Shown here: positions 41,497-50,550 of the stretch, in pieces
How the letters are laid out: the number at the start of each line of letters is the position of its first letter
How positions within the stretch are numbered: position 1 is the stretch's first letter
The notes under the pieces: generated by a model
What the model was told of the DNA's origin: nothing
Seen by the model: only the letters and a program-made list of their open reading frames with translations
Database searches by the model: none
Translations under genes and position numbers: made by a program
From: Ferruginibacter sp.
GTDB taxonomy: Bacteria; Bacteroidota; Bacteroidia; Chitinophagales; Chitinophagaceae
Assembly (NCBI GenBank): GCA_016786725.1
Contig: JAEUVU010000023.1
Coordinates: 1-64,000 of the forward strand
Reading direction: 5' to 3'
DNA length: 64,000 nt

Positions 41497-43089
41497 TTAT
41501 TTTGTCTCCATAATTGCCAAGGCCTTCTTGAAAGCATCATCCGATGTATTCATTACTTCAAAATAGCCCTCATTCCCCCATACCTGGCGTGCAATGGCTG
41601 ATTTGATCTGGTTGGTAAGATTTAATTTTTCCTTTGCTGAAACAATGCTGAAATACACAGAATCTTTTGCTGCTGCTTCGGTAAAGCGTTTCCAATCATC
41701 CTCACTTAAATTAAAACCCGCAATAAATACCGGGGGACTTTTAAACGATTTTATTAAAGCCTGGTTTTGCAGATAGAAATTATAGGCAAAACCACTAAGT
41801 ACATTCTTACTGTACATGAGGGCTGTATTTTTATTGTAACCGGTTGTATCCGGGGGTATAAAATAATCCGGGGCAATACCGCCTTTTGCATAAACAACTT
41901 TGCCTGATCTGGTTTTATAGCTTTTCCCTGTATTGTTCTTTACCGAATCAAAAAAAACAGCCGTTGTATCATGGTAGCGGTTAGTTATCTCATCATAATA
42001 TGCTTTTCCGCCGTTTTTGTAATCCCTTTGAATGCTTCTGCCCAAAGGGGTATAATAGCGTGCCACAGTAAGCCGCAATGCACTTTTATCACTCAGGTCA
42101 AATTGCTCCTGAACAAGCCCTTTACCAAAACTGCGCCTGCCAATGATGGTCGCACGGTCCCAATCCTGCAAAGCGCCAATGAGTATTTCGCTGGCACTGG
42201 CAGTACCTTCATCGGCCAAAACAACCAATGTGCCTTTTTCAAACTGGCCGGTACGGCGGCAACGGTATTCTTTTTTCTCAACGTGTTTTCCTTCGGTATA
42301 TGTAATAAGTTTGTCACCATCTAAAAACTCGTCGGCTATTTCTGTTGCCTGGTCTAAAACCCCGCCGCCATTGCCTCTCAGGTCGAGTATCAGTTTTTGT
42401 AAACCGGCTTTTTTTAATGGTTCCAGCGCTTCCATAAATTCACGATAGGTTACCGTTGAGAATTTATTGAGGCGTATATAACCTGTCTCTTTATTAATCA
42501 TGTAACTGGCATCCACACTCACCAGTGGAATGGCATCCCGTGTAATAACAACCTGTTTTTTTTGGCTGCCCCGTAAATAGGTAACAGTAACATTAGTGCC
42601 TCTTTCCCCACGCAGCAGTTTTCTGAAATCATCAGCATCTTTTTGATTACCGGCAACGGGGGTATCATCAATTTTTAAGAATTTATCGCCAATAACCAAC
42701 CCAGCTTTATAACCGGGCCCATCCTTTAATACACTGATCACATTCAGGGTATCATTAAAAATATTGAACTCGATACCGATGCCGAAAAATTTACCGGCCA
42801 GGTCTTCATTTACAGCCTGCAGTTCATCAGCAGGTATAAAAACAGAGTGAGGGTCGAGTTTGCTTAACATAGCCTGTATGGCAGTGTCGGTAAGGCTTTC
42901 CATTTGCACATCATCCACATAACGGTTTTTTATCAGGTCCATTATCTCCTGCACAGGCCTGCGTTTTTCTGCAAAAAAGAAACTCCTGCCGGGCATCCCA
43001 TCCCTCATTTTATAACCAAAGAACATCCCTGCAATCATTGTGATACTAAACAATAAGGGCAACCAAACCTGTATTTTTTTATTATTCAT
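41497..43089 (-). CDS. S41 C-terminal processing peptidase (CtpA/Tsp type)
   Basis: A 530-residue exported serine protease that degrades periplasmic or outer-membrane proteins from their C-termini. Order: N-terminal anchor (QVWLPLLFSITMIAGMFFGY), a short helical part (MDLIKNRYVDDVQMESL), PDZ domain with GIGIEFNIFNDTLNVISVLKDGPG (about residues 95-190), and the S41 domain with VLADEGTASASEI (catalytic Ser) and GRRSFGKGLVQ (catalytic Lys), then a C-terminal helical extension. The ATG at 43089 (MNNKKIQ) is chosen over 43137, whose extra 16 residues do not fit a signal sequence. Confidence 0.94.
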   Translation of the reverse strand: MNNKKIQVWLPLLFSITMIAGMFFGYKMRDGMPGRSFFFAEKRRPVQEIMDLIKNRYVDDVQMESLTDTAIQAMLSKLDPHSVFIPADELQAVNEDLAGKFFGIGIEFNIFNDTLNVISVLKDGPGYKAGLVIGDKFLKIDDTPVAGNQKDADDFRKLLRGERGTNVTVTYLRGSQKKQVVITRDAIPLVSVDASYMINKETGYIRLNKFSTVTYREFMEALEPLKKAGLQKLILDLRGNGGGVLDQATEIADEFLDGDKLITYTEGKHVEKKEYRCRRTGQFEKGTLVVLADEGTASASEILIGALQDWDRATIIGRRSFGKGLVQEQFDLSDKSALRLTVARYYTPLGRSIQRDYKNGGKAYYDEITNRYHDTTAVFFDSVKNNTGKSYKTRSGKVVYAKGGIAPDYFIPPDTTGYNKNTALMYSKNVLSGFAYNFYLQNQALIKSFKSPPVFIAGFNLSEDDWKRFTEAAAKDSVYFSIVSAKEKLNLTNQIKSAIARQVWGNEGYFEVMNTSDDAFKKALAIMETK

Positions 43090-43191
43090 TTTGCGAAGAT
43101 AGGAAGAAGCAGCAAGGGGAATAGTTACAAGGGACAAGTTTTACAAAAAATGAACACTTATTGTATAGTGAGTTAAATCAAAAATTTCTTC

Positions 43192-43216
43192 CTTGCAGCT
43201 TGTAACTTGCAGCTTA
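43192..43216 (+). repeat. CTTGCAGCTT short-word repeat in a gene leader
   Basis: CTTGCAGCTTGTAACTTGCAG: two copies of CTTGCAGCTT separated by GTAA. It lies 40 nt before the kinase start. Confidence 0.65.
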
Positions 43217-43255
43217 ATTAAAATGAATTAACTTCAAATCAAATAAAGGTATTCA

Positions 43256-44095
43256 ATGGCGATCAAATTAATAGCAGATAGTGGTTCCACAAAAACAGAA
43301 TGGTGCTTAATCAATGGCAAGTCTGCAAAAAGCTTTTACACCCAGGGATTAAGCCCGTATTTTCTTTCTGCAGAACAAATTGAATATATCATCAACGAAG
43401 AACTTAAAATTAAATTCAAAAAGACCGAACCCGGGGAAGTTTATTTTTACGGAACCGGTTGCAGCAATGCTGATAATGTGAAACTGGTTAAAAAAGCAAT
43501 CCAGAAAGTATTTACTGGTGCAACCATAGCTGTTGACCATGATCTGATGGGTGCTGCCAAGGCGCTTTGCGGCCACGAAAAAGGCATTGCCTGTATTCTC
43601 GGCACCGGCTCAAATTCCTGTTATTACAATGGTAAGAAAATAGTGAAGAACAGCCCGGGCCTGGGTTATGTGTTGGGCGATGAAGGAAGTGGCGCTTATA
43701 TGGGCCGGAAAGTGATCCAGCATTTTTTATACAAAACTTTTGAGGGAGAACTAATGGATAAATTCATCGCAAAGTACAACACCAACAGCGATGAAATACT
43801 CAGTGCAGTATATAAAAAACCGCTGCCCAACCGCTACCTGGCGTCCTTTACAGATTTTTTGGTGGAGAACCGTGGGCATTATATGATTGAGAATATTATC
43901 GAAGACAGCTTCAACGATTTCTTCTTTAATCATATTTACAAATACCGTGAAAGCTGGACCATGCCTATCAATTTTACAGGCAGCGTTGCTTTCGGGTTTA
44001 AAGATGTTTTAAAAGACATGTGCAATTCATTTGAATTGCAATTGGGTAAAGTAATTAAGAAACCAATGGATGGATTGGTTAAATTTCACCAGTAA
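43256..44095 (+). CDS. BadF/BadG-type amino-sugar kinase (N-acetylglucosamine or N-acetylmuramate kinase)
   Basis: A 279-residue ASKHA-fold kinase. Phosphate 1 motif DSGSTKTEW (about 8-16), the metal-binding VDHDLMGAAKALC and adenosine-side ILGTGSNSCYY and GLGYVLGDEGSG follow in order. Proteins of this family phosphorylate GlcNAc or MurNAc at O6. It ends 5 nt before murQ, so the pair is one operon; this favours a role in recovering peptidoglycan sugars (MurNAc-6-phosphate would be the MurQ substrate). The exact sugar is inference. Confidence 0.88.
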   Translation: MAIKLIADSGSTKTEWCLINGKSAKSFYTQGLSPYFLSAEQIEYIINEELKIKFKKTEPGEVYFYGTGCSNADNVKLVKKAIQKVFTGATIAVDHDLMGAAKALCGHEKGIACILGTGSNSCYYNGKKIVKNSPGLGYVLGDEGSGAYMGRKVIQHFLYKTFEGELMDKFIAKYNTNSDEILSAVYKKPLPNRYLASFTDFLVENRGHYMIENIIEDSFNDFFFNHIYKYRESWTMPINFTGSVAFGFKDVLKDMCNSFELQLGKVIKKPMDGLVKFHQ

Positions 44096-44100
44096 GAATT

Positions 44101-44916
44101 ATGGCATTTAACAGGATCACAGAATCAGAATCAAATTACAGGCATCTGGAAAAAATGCCGGTTGCAGATATTCTTTTCAATATTAATAAAGAAGATAAAA
44201 CAGTGCCGGCTGTAATTGAAGCTGCCATTCCGCAAATTGAACAATTAGTACAGGTAATTACAGATAAAATGCTGATGGGGGGAAGGTTGTTCTACATTGG
44301 GGCAGGTACCAGCGGGCGTTTAGGTGTTGTGGATGCCAGCGAATGCCCGCCAACTTATGGTGTGCCACCCGGTTTGGTAGTTGCAGTAATTGCCGGAGGC
44401 AGTAAAGCAATAACTGAAGCAGTTGAATATGCCGAGGATGACCAGGAGCAGGGCTGGATTGACCTGCAGGAGCATCATGTAAATGAAAAAGATGTCGTTG
44501 TTGGTATTGCCGCCAGCGGTACCACACCTTATGTAATTGCAGCGCTTAATAAATGCAGGCAAAATAATATTGTAACCGGCAGCATCACCTGCAACCCCGG
44601 TGCACCAATAAGTGCTGCGGCTGATTACCCGATTGAAGCAGTGGTAGGGCCGGAGTTTGTTACCGGCAGCACCCGTATGAAAAGCGGCACCGCTCAAAAA
44701 CTGATCCTCAACATGATCTCCACAACAGTTATGATACAGTTAGGCAGAGTAGAAGACAATAAAATGGTGAACATGCAACTGACCAACGAAAAGATTGTTG
44801 ACCGTGGCGTAAAAATGTTGATGGAAAGGGCCGGTATTGATGACTATGAAACTGCCAAAGAACTGCTTTTAAAAACCGGTAGCGTAAAAAAAGCAATCGA
44901 AAATCACCGTTCATAA
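44101..44916 (+). CDS. murQ: N-acetylmuramic acid 6-phosphate etherase
   Basis: A 271-residue SIS-domain enzyme that cleaves the lactyl ether of MurNAc-6-P to give GlcNAc-6-P and D-lactate. The signature GAGTSGRLGVVDASECPPTYG (about 74-94) with the catalytic Glu, the AEDDQEQGW stretch and GIAASGTTPYVIAAL are present. It is somewhat shorter than E. coli MurQ (298), mainly at the C-terminus. Translation probably couples to the upstream kinase. Confidence 0.95.
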   Translation: MAFNRITESESNYRHLEKMPVADILFNINKEDKTVPAVIEAAIPQIEQLVQVITDKMLMGGRLFYIGAGTSGRLGVVDASECPPTYGVPPGLVVAVIAGGSKAITEAVEYAEDDQEQGWIDLQEHHVNEKDVVVGIAASGTTPYVIAALNKCRQNNIVTGSITCNPGAPISAAADYPIEAVVGPEFVTGSTRMKSGTAQKLILNMISTTVMIQLGRVEDNKMVNMQLTNEKIVDRGVKMLMERAGIDDYETAKELLLKTGSVKKAIENHRS

Positions 44917-44982
44917 AAAATCCTTGGATGATTTATGGAATTACAGTAATTTACGTATCTATTACTAATAAAAACTCGTCTT

Positions 44983-46209
44983 ATGAACATTAAACTTCTA
45001 CTTTCAACTACATTTATTGCAACTTGTTTCTCAGCTTCCGCCCAGGATGCCAACAGAACTTTTGCCATCACCGGCGATGGTAACCATGATTTTATGTGGA
45101 TGAACATACGCCAGGTTGATATTGGTACCGGTAAAATTACAGGCGATGTTTATCAACGAGATAAAACAGCCTTTGTAATGAAGGATGCTGACACAAAAGC
45201 CAATTCCCTGGCTCACCGCAGGCCAACAGAAACAATGGTGGCTGCAGCAGCATATGACAAAAATCAGAACAAATTATTTTTTACGCCAATGCGGGTTGGT
45301 GAGTTGCGCTGGCTGGATCTGAATGCTAAAGGTGATGAGCAGAAATATTACACCGTTACTTCTTCTTTATTAAATACCAATGAGGCACTAAATGATGAGG
45401 CCAACCAGTTTTCACGCATGGTGATTGCTGCAGATGGAAACGGCTATGCGCTTAACAATGATGGCAGCCGTTTGGTAAGATTTACCACCGGTAAAAAAGT
45501 TACCATTACCGACCTGGGGCCTGTTATTGATGATGAATCAAACAAAACAGTTTCAGTAAAAAACAAATGCACAAGCTGGGGTGGCGATATGATCGCTGAT
45601 GCTTACAATAAATTATATATCATCTCAGCAAACCATTATGTATTTTCTTTAGATGTTGAAACAAGGGTGGCAAAACAAATTGGTTACATCACCGGATTAC
45701 CTGCTGCTTACAGTACCAATGGCGCCGCTGTTGATAAAGATGGTAATGTGGTTGTAGCAAGTGCAAACACATTTGCCGGGTACTACAAATTTTCTTTGAA
45801 AGATTTTGTTGCAACACCTGTTGAAGGTTCTGATATGGTTTACAATGCTTCTGATCTTGCCAACGGCAACCTCTTGTATCAAAAAGAAGCAGATGCAGCT
45901 AAAACCTATGCTGTAGCTGATTTTAAACCAGTAGTTCCGGTATTGACCAACGAAGCTCATATTTATCCCAACCCTGTTACCAACAGCGAGTTCAGGATCA
46001 ATTTTGAAGACCAGCTGGCTGGTAAATACAATGTAACAATTACTGATCTTTCCGGTAAGCCCCTGGTAAACAGGGTTGTAACTGTTAACACAAAAGGCCA
46101 GGTTGAAACAGTGGTATTGAGCAAGACTTTTGCAAAAGGCATGTATATGGTTAAAGTTACTGATGCAAACAACAAATTCATTTTTACAGAAAGAATAGTT
46201 GTTCAATAA
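44983..46209 (+). CDS. Secreted protein with type A T9SS sorting domain
   Basis: A 408-residue protein with a signal peptide (ends CFSASAQ). The main body (about 20-320) is beta-rich and looks like a propeller-type repeat with GDGNHDFMWMNI, LRWLDLN, GNGYALNNDGSRLVRFT, and AVDKDGNVVVASAN blades. The last 80 residues form the type A sorting domain: HIYPNPVTNSEFRINF, then TITDLSGKPLVNR and the closing GMYMVKVTDANNKFIFTERIVVQ, which directs type IX secretion. The substrate is unknown. A strong terminator follows. Confidence 0.9.
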   Translation: MNIKLLLSTTFIATCFSASAQDANRTFAITGDGNHDFMWMNIRQVDIGTGKITGDVYQRDKTAFVMKDADTKANSLAHRRPTETMVAAAAYDKNQNKLFFTPMRVGELRWLDLNAKGDEQKYYTVTSSLLNTNEALNDEANQFSRMVIAADGNGYALNNDGSRLVRFTTGKKVTITDLGPVIDDESNKTVSVKNKCTSWGGDMIADAYNKLYIISANHYVFSLDVETRVAKQIGYITGLPAAYSTNGAAVDKDGNVVVASANTFAGYYKFSLKDFVATPVEGSDMVYNASDLANGNLLYQKEADAAKTYAVADFKPVVPVLTNEAHIYPNPVTNSEFRINFEDQLAGKYNVTITDLSGKPLVNRVVTVNTKGQVETVVLSKTFAKGMYMVKVTDANNKFIFTERIVVQ

Positions 46210-46231
46210 AATATTACGGTTATTAAGTCTA

Positions 46232-46262
46232 AGGGTTGCCGGGTTGGCAACCCTCTTTTTTT
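46232..46262 (+). terminator. Rho-independent terminator
   Basis: AGGGTTGCC and GGCAACCCT form a perfect 9-bp stem with a GGGTT loop, followed by a T-run. Confidence 0.92.
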
Positions 46263-46270
46263 GACCGCAG

Positions 46271-46292
46271 ACCTGCCTGCCGGCAGGCAGGT
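46271..46292. repeat. Perfect 22-bp GC-rich palindrome
   Basis: ACCTGCCTGCC followed directly by GGCAGGCAGGT, with no loop. It sits just past the terminator. It is much richer in GC than its surroundings and is the kind of word seen repeated in many genomes. Confidence 0.85.
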
Positions 46293-46380
46293 TTTGAAAG
46301 ATTGTTTTTGATTACTCTGATTTATGGTGAACTTTGTGATCAGAGAAATCATTATTAAATCAGATTAATCAGCGTTTGTT

Positions 46381-46947
46381 TTGCAGGATATAGAACCATT
46401 TTACAACTGGCGACATTTATATGCAGCCGAAGAAGACCCGCTTTCACCTTTTTACAGGCGTACCTACAGTGAGTTTGAATTCTCCAACACGGTTTACAAT
46501 TATTATATCCATCCTCAATGGGATGATTTTGGCAGTCGAACCTTGTATATGAAAGTTTTGTTTGTGGATTATGAACAGGGTTATGCAATCATCGAACTGC
46601 TGGGCGAATGGAATGATGCTATTGAAAATGATATTATGACCTTGAGGAGGGATATAACCGATATTATGCAGGCGCAAAAGATCCATAAATTCATTCTGAT
46701 TGCTGAAAATGTATTGAACTTTCACAGCAGTGATGACAGTTATTACCAGGAATGGCACGAGGATCTGGAAGACAGCAACGGCTGGGTTGTTATATTAAAC
46801 ATGCCGCAGCAAAGCCAGTATGATTTTATACAAGCCAGGCTGCAATTTTATCTTGAGCTAATGGACTTTCCTCAATGGCGTACCCTAAAACCTGAATTGG
46901 TTTTTGAACAGATAGATAATAAAATGATGAAAAGAATTGATAACTGA
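46381..46947 (+). CDS. Conserved hypothetical protein upstream of sdhC
   Basis: A 188-residue cytoplasmic protein with no signal peptide or membrane segment. It opens QDIEPFYNWRHLYAAEEDPLSPF after a TTG start; the only later Met is at MKVLFVDY, too far in to be the start. Features: NYYIHPQWDDFGSRTLYMKV, YAIIELLGEWNDAIENDI, and KFILIAENVLNFHSSDDSYY. From memory, closely similar proteins of the same length occur in related Bacteroidota, often next to sdh. No function is known. Confidence 0.8.
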   Translation: MQDIEPFYNWRHLYAAEEDPLSPFYRRTYSEFEFSNTVYNYYIHPQWDDFGSRTLYMKVLFVDYEQGYAIIELLGEWNDAIENDIMTLRRDITDIMQAQKIHKFILIAENVLNFHSSDDSYYQEWHEDLEDSNGWVVILNMPQQSQYDFIQARLQFYLELMDFPQWRTLKPELVFEQIDNKMMKRIDN

Positions 46948-47017
46948 TAGCCCGGTATTATTGGAGTGTATTGTCATAAAACTTTCATTTAAATACATTT
47001 TTTGCTTTTTCCTGTCG

Positions 47018-47025
47018 TATTTTTG
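47018..47025 (+). promoter_or_regulatory. Promoter -7 element of the sdh operon
   Basis: TATTTTTG, exact match to TAnnTTTG, 30 nt before the sdhC ATG. Confidence 0.5.
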
Positions 47026-47055
47026 TGCTCCAAAACAACTCACAACTCTTTCAAT

Positions 47056-47736
47056 ATGACCTGGAAACATTTTTTCTCTTCCTCCATCGGCAAAAAATTT
47101 ATCATGGGCCTTACGGGTCTTTTTTTAATAACTTTTTTGGTCGTTCATGTTGGTGTAAACTCCTGCATTTTTGTTAATGACGGCGGCGAAACATTCAATA
47201 CCGCCGCTCATTTCATGAGCCACAACTGGATACTCCGTATTATGGAGGTAGGTTTATTTGCAGGGCTGATACTGCACATTATCCAGGGACTAATTCTGTG
47301 GAAACAAAACAGGGCTGCAAGGCCGGTAAAATATTCTGCAAACAAAGCCAGCCAAAACAGCGCCTGGTACAGCCGCTCAATGGGCCTGCTTGGCACATTG
47401 CTTTTATTCTTCTTGATTATCCATGTTTCAAAATTTTTTGTTGACACTAAAATTGCATTATATGCCGATGGTGGAGCAAATGATGCCAGCCATAATTTAT
47501 TTGAAGAGATGAAGGAGGAGTTTCAGAAATGGTGGGTGGTTGTAATTTATGTGCTGGGCGTTATTTCTTTATTCTGGCACTTATTACATGGCTTCCAGAG
47601 TGCTTTTCAAACATTCGGTATCAATCATAAAAGATATACACCTATCATCAAAGCAATTGGGGTTGGCTACACCATCATCGTTTGTTTACTCTTTGCTTTA
47701 ATGCCCATCTCTTTTTACATGGGATGGATCAGTTAA
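47056..47736 (+). CDS. sdhC: Succinate dehydrogenase cytochrome b558 subunit
   Basis: A 226-residue inner-membrane protein that carries two b hemes and anchors SdhAB, passing electrons to menaquinone. Five membrane helices can be read: residues about 15-35, 60-80, 105-130, 155-180 and 200-222. Candidate heme-ligand histidines are in helix 1 (VVHVGVN), helix 2 (ILHIIQG), helix 3 (LIIHVSK) and helix 4 (FWHLLHG). The ATG at 47056 (MTWKHFFSSSIGKKFIMGLTG) fits the family; an upstream in-frame start would read into non-homologous sequence. Confidence 0.94.
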   Translation: MTWKHFFSSSIGKKFIMGLTGLFLITFLVVHVGVNSCIFVNDGGETFNTAAHFMSHNWILRIMEVGLFAGLILHIIQGLILWKQNRAARPVKYSANKASQNSAWYSRSMGLLGTLLLFFLIIHVSKFFVDTKIALYADGGANDASHNLFEEMKEEFQKWWVVVIYVLGVISLFWHLLHGFQSAFQTFGINHKRYTPIIKAIGVGYTIIVCLLFALMPISFYMGWIS

Positions 47737-47768
47737 CCAATAACGAATAACATTTAATCAAGAATACA

Positions 47769-49745
47769 ATGTCTTTAGATTCAAAAATACCTCACGGCGA
47801 AATGGATAAAAAGTGGACCGATTACAAAGGCCACGTAAAACTTGTAAATCCTGCCAATAAGCGTAAACTGGAAATTATTGTCGTAGGTACCGGTTTGGCC
47901 GGAGCTTCTGCAGCAGCTTCTTTGGGCGAAATGGGGTATAAGGTAAAAGCATTTTGTTTCCAGGATAGTCCACGCCGGGCACACAGTATTGCAGCGCAGG
48001 GAGGCATTAATGCAGCAAAGAATTACCAGAATGACGGCGATTCAGTTTTCCGTTTATTTTACGATACAGTTAAAGGCGGAGATTACCGTGCAAGAGAAGC
48101 AAATGTTCACCGCCTTGCTGAAGTTAGTGCAGCCATCATTGACCAGTGTGTAGCACAGGGTGTTCCCTTTGCAAGAGAATATGGTGGGTTGTTAAGCAAC
48201 CGTAGCTTTGGCGGAACGCAGGTGCAGCGTACCTTCTATGCTGCCGGACAAACCGGTCAGCAATTATTGCTGGGTGCATACAGTGCTTTAGAAAGACAGA
48301 TTGCACTGGGTAATGTAACCATGTACAACCGACATGAAATGCTTGATATTGTAAAGATAGATGGCAAAGCAAGAGGCATTATTTCAAGAGATCTGGTTAA
48401 AGGAAATTTAGAAAGGCATTTTGGCCATGCGGTGTTATTATGTACAGGTGGATATGGAAACGTTTTCTACTTAAGTACAAATGCTATGGGCAGCAATGTT
48501 ACTGCCGCATGGAAGGCTCACAAGCAAGGTGCATTCTTTGGCAACCCTTGCTTCACACAAATCCATCCAACCTGTATTCCAGTGAGTGGAGATTATCAAA
48601 GTAAACTGACTTTGATGAGTGAAAGTTTACGTAATGATGGTAGAATTTGGGTGCCAAAGAAAAAAGACGATAACCGTAAAGCAATTGATATACCTGAAGA
48701 AGAACGGGATTATTACCTGGAAAGAAGATACCCGGCTTTTGGTAACCTGGTACCACGTGACGTTGCATCAAGAGCTGCAAAAGAAAGATGTGATGAAGGA
48801 TATGGTGTAGGTACAACCAAACTGGCAGTATATCTCGATTTTAAAGATGCTATTGTTCGTTATGGAAAAACAGAAGCTGGTAAAACAGGCAATGAAAATG
48901 CAGATCACAACACCATTGTTGAAATGGGTAAAGAAGTGGTGAAAGAGAAATACGGAAATCTTTTTGATATGTATGAAAAGATAACCGGTGAAAACCCTTA
49001 TGAAATGCCGATGAGAATTTATCCTGCGGTGCACTATACCATGGGAGGTCTTTGGGTTGATTATGAATTAAAAACTACGGTTGATGGTTTGTACGCCTTA
49101 GGCGAAGCAAACTTCAGCGACCACGGAGCAAACCGTTTGGGAGCTAGTGCTTTGATGCAGGGGCTTGCCGATGGATATTTTGTTATTCCTTACACCCTGG
49201 GAAACTACCTGGCAGATGATATTCGTACCGCAGCAATACCAACCAGTCACCCTGCATTTGAAGAAGCAGAGAAAAAAGTAAGTGACCGCATCACCCAACT
49301 GATGAATATTAAAGGAAAACAAACTGTTGAAAGTTTTCACAAACGGCTCGGAAAGATCATGTGGGATAAATGTGGTATGGCACGTAACGCAAAAGGTTTG
49401 CAGGAAGCAATTACGGAAATACAGGCATTGAAAAAAGAATTCTGGAGTGATCTGAAAATACCGGGTGATATCAATGAAATGAACCCTGAACTTGATAAAG
49501 CCGGCAGGGTAGCGGATTTTATTGAATTAGGAGAGTTGATGTGCAAAGATGCACTGAACCGCAATGAAAGCTGCGGAGGTCATTTCCGTGAAGAAAGCCA
49601 AACAGAAGATGGCGAAGCAAAACGTGATGATGAGAATTACAGTTATGTGGCAGCCTGGGAGTATAAGGGAGAAAGCGATTGGCAGATGAATAAAGAGCCT
49701 TTGACTTTTGAGATTGTGAAGCCAACGCAACGTTCATACAAATAA
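47769..49745 (+). CDS. sdhA: Succinate dehydrogenase/fumarate reductase flavoprotein subunit
   Basis: A 658-residue FAD subunit catalysing succinate oxidation to fumarate (or reverse) in the TCA cycle. Dinucleotide fold VVGTGLAGASAAASLG (about 36-51), the RRAHSIAAQGGINA motif whose His carries covalent FAD, the substrate site AVHYTMGGLWVD, and the GANRLGASAL loop are present. The length is that of the Bacteroidota/Bacillus-type enzyme with an extended C-terminus. It follows sdhC by 32 nt and precedes sdhB. Confidence 0.97.
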   Translation: MSLDSKIPHGEMDKKWTDYKGHVKLVNPANKRKLEIIVVGTGLAGASAAASLGEMGYKVKAFCFQDSPRRAHSIAAQGGINAAKNYQNDGDSVFRLFYDTVKGGDYRAREANVHRLAEVSAAIIDQCVAQGVPFAREYGGLLSNRSFGGTQVQRTFYAAGQTGQQLLLGAYSALERQIALGNVTMYNRHEMLDIVKIDGKARGIISRDLVKGNLERHFGHAVLLCTGGYGNVFYLSTNAMGSNVTAAWKAHKQGAFFGNPCFTQIHPTCIPVSGDYQSKLTLMSESLRNDGRIWVPKKKDDNRKAIDIPEEERDYYLERRYPAFGNLVPRDVASRAAKERCDEGYGVGTTKLAVYLDFKDAIVRYGKTEAGKTGNENADHNTIVEMGKEVVKEKYGNLFDMYEKITGENPYEMPMRIYPAVHYTMGGLWVDYELKTTVDGLYALGEANFSDHGANRLGASALMQGLADGYFVIPYTLGNYLADDIRTAAIPTSHPAFEEAEKKVSDRITQLMNIKGKQTVESFHKRLGKIMWDKCGMARNAKGLQEAITEIQALKKEFWSDLKIPGDINEMNPELDKAGRVADFIELGELMCKDALNRNESCGGHFREESQTEDGEAKRDDENYSYVAAWEYKGESDWQMNKEPLTFEIVKPTQRSYK

Positions 49746-49785
49746 AACAAAAGCTGATCTGGAACAATAAACGTATTTAAGCATT

Positions 49786-50550
49786 ATGGAACATTACAAC
49801 ATGAACCTCACATTGAAAGTGTGGAAACAAAAAAACACTAAAGCCGGTGGAAGTTTTGAAACCTACCAGGTAAAAAATATTTCTTCTGAAATGTCTTTTT
49901 TGGAGATGTTTGATGTATTGAACGAGCAATTAATCACTGAAGGTAAAGACCCTATTGCTTTTGATCATGATTGCCGTGAAGGTATTTGTGGTATGTGCAG
50001 CATGTACATTGATGGCCGTGCTCATGGCCCCTGGACAAAAAATACCGTTTGTCAGTTGCACATGCGTGCCTTTAAAGATGGAGATACGATTGTAGTGGAA
50101 CCCTGGCGCTCTGCGGCTTTCCCGGTTATTAAAGACCTGATGGTTGACCGTGGAGCTTTTGACCGCATAATGCAGGCCGGTGGTTTTATTTCTGTAAATA
50201 CAGGTAATGCCGTTGATGCCAATTCATTACCCATTGATAAAAAAGATGCTGATGCTGCCTTTGATGCGGCTTCCTGCATCGGCTGCGGCGCCTGCGTGGC
50301 AGCATGTACAAACGGCAGTGCAATGTTGTTTGTAAGCGCAAAGGTTTCTCAACTGGCGTTATTACCACAGGGGCAGCCTGAAAGAGAATCAAGAGTTTTG
50401 AACATGGTGGCACAAATGGATAAAGAAGGTTTTGGTAATTGCACCAATACCTACGCCTGCGAAGCCGAATGCCCCAAAGGTATTTCTGTTTCAAACATTG
50501 CAAGGATGAACCGAGAATATCTGAAAGCAGGATTAAGTACAGAAGAGTAA
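49786..50550 (+). CDS. sdhB: Succinate dehydrogenase iron-sulfur subunit
   Basis: A 254-residue electron-transfer subunit with three cluster sites: a [2Fe-2S] ferredoxin-like domain (CREGICGMCSMYIDG and the later KNTVCQL), a [4Fe-4S] site CIGCGACVAAC, and a [3Fe-4S]-type C-terminal group (CTNTYACEAECPKG). It passes electrons from SdhA to the SdhC hemes. The ATG at 49786 precedes MNLTLKVWKQK. The stop abuts the convergent gene. Confidence 0.97.
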   Translation: MEHYNMNLTLKVWKQKNTKAGGSFETYQVKNISSEMSFLEMFDVLNEQLITEGKDPIAFDHDCREGICGMCSMYIDGRAHGPWTKNTVCQLHMRAFKDGDTIVVEPWRSAAFPVIKDLMVDRGAFDRIMQAGGFISVNTGNAVDANSLPIDKKDADAAFDAASCIGCGACVAACTNGSAMLFVSAKVSQLALLPQGQPERESRVLNMVAQMDKEGFGNCTNTYACEAECPKGISVSNIARMNREYLKAGLSTEE

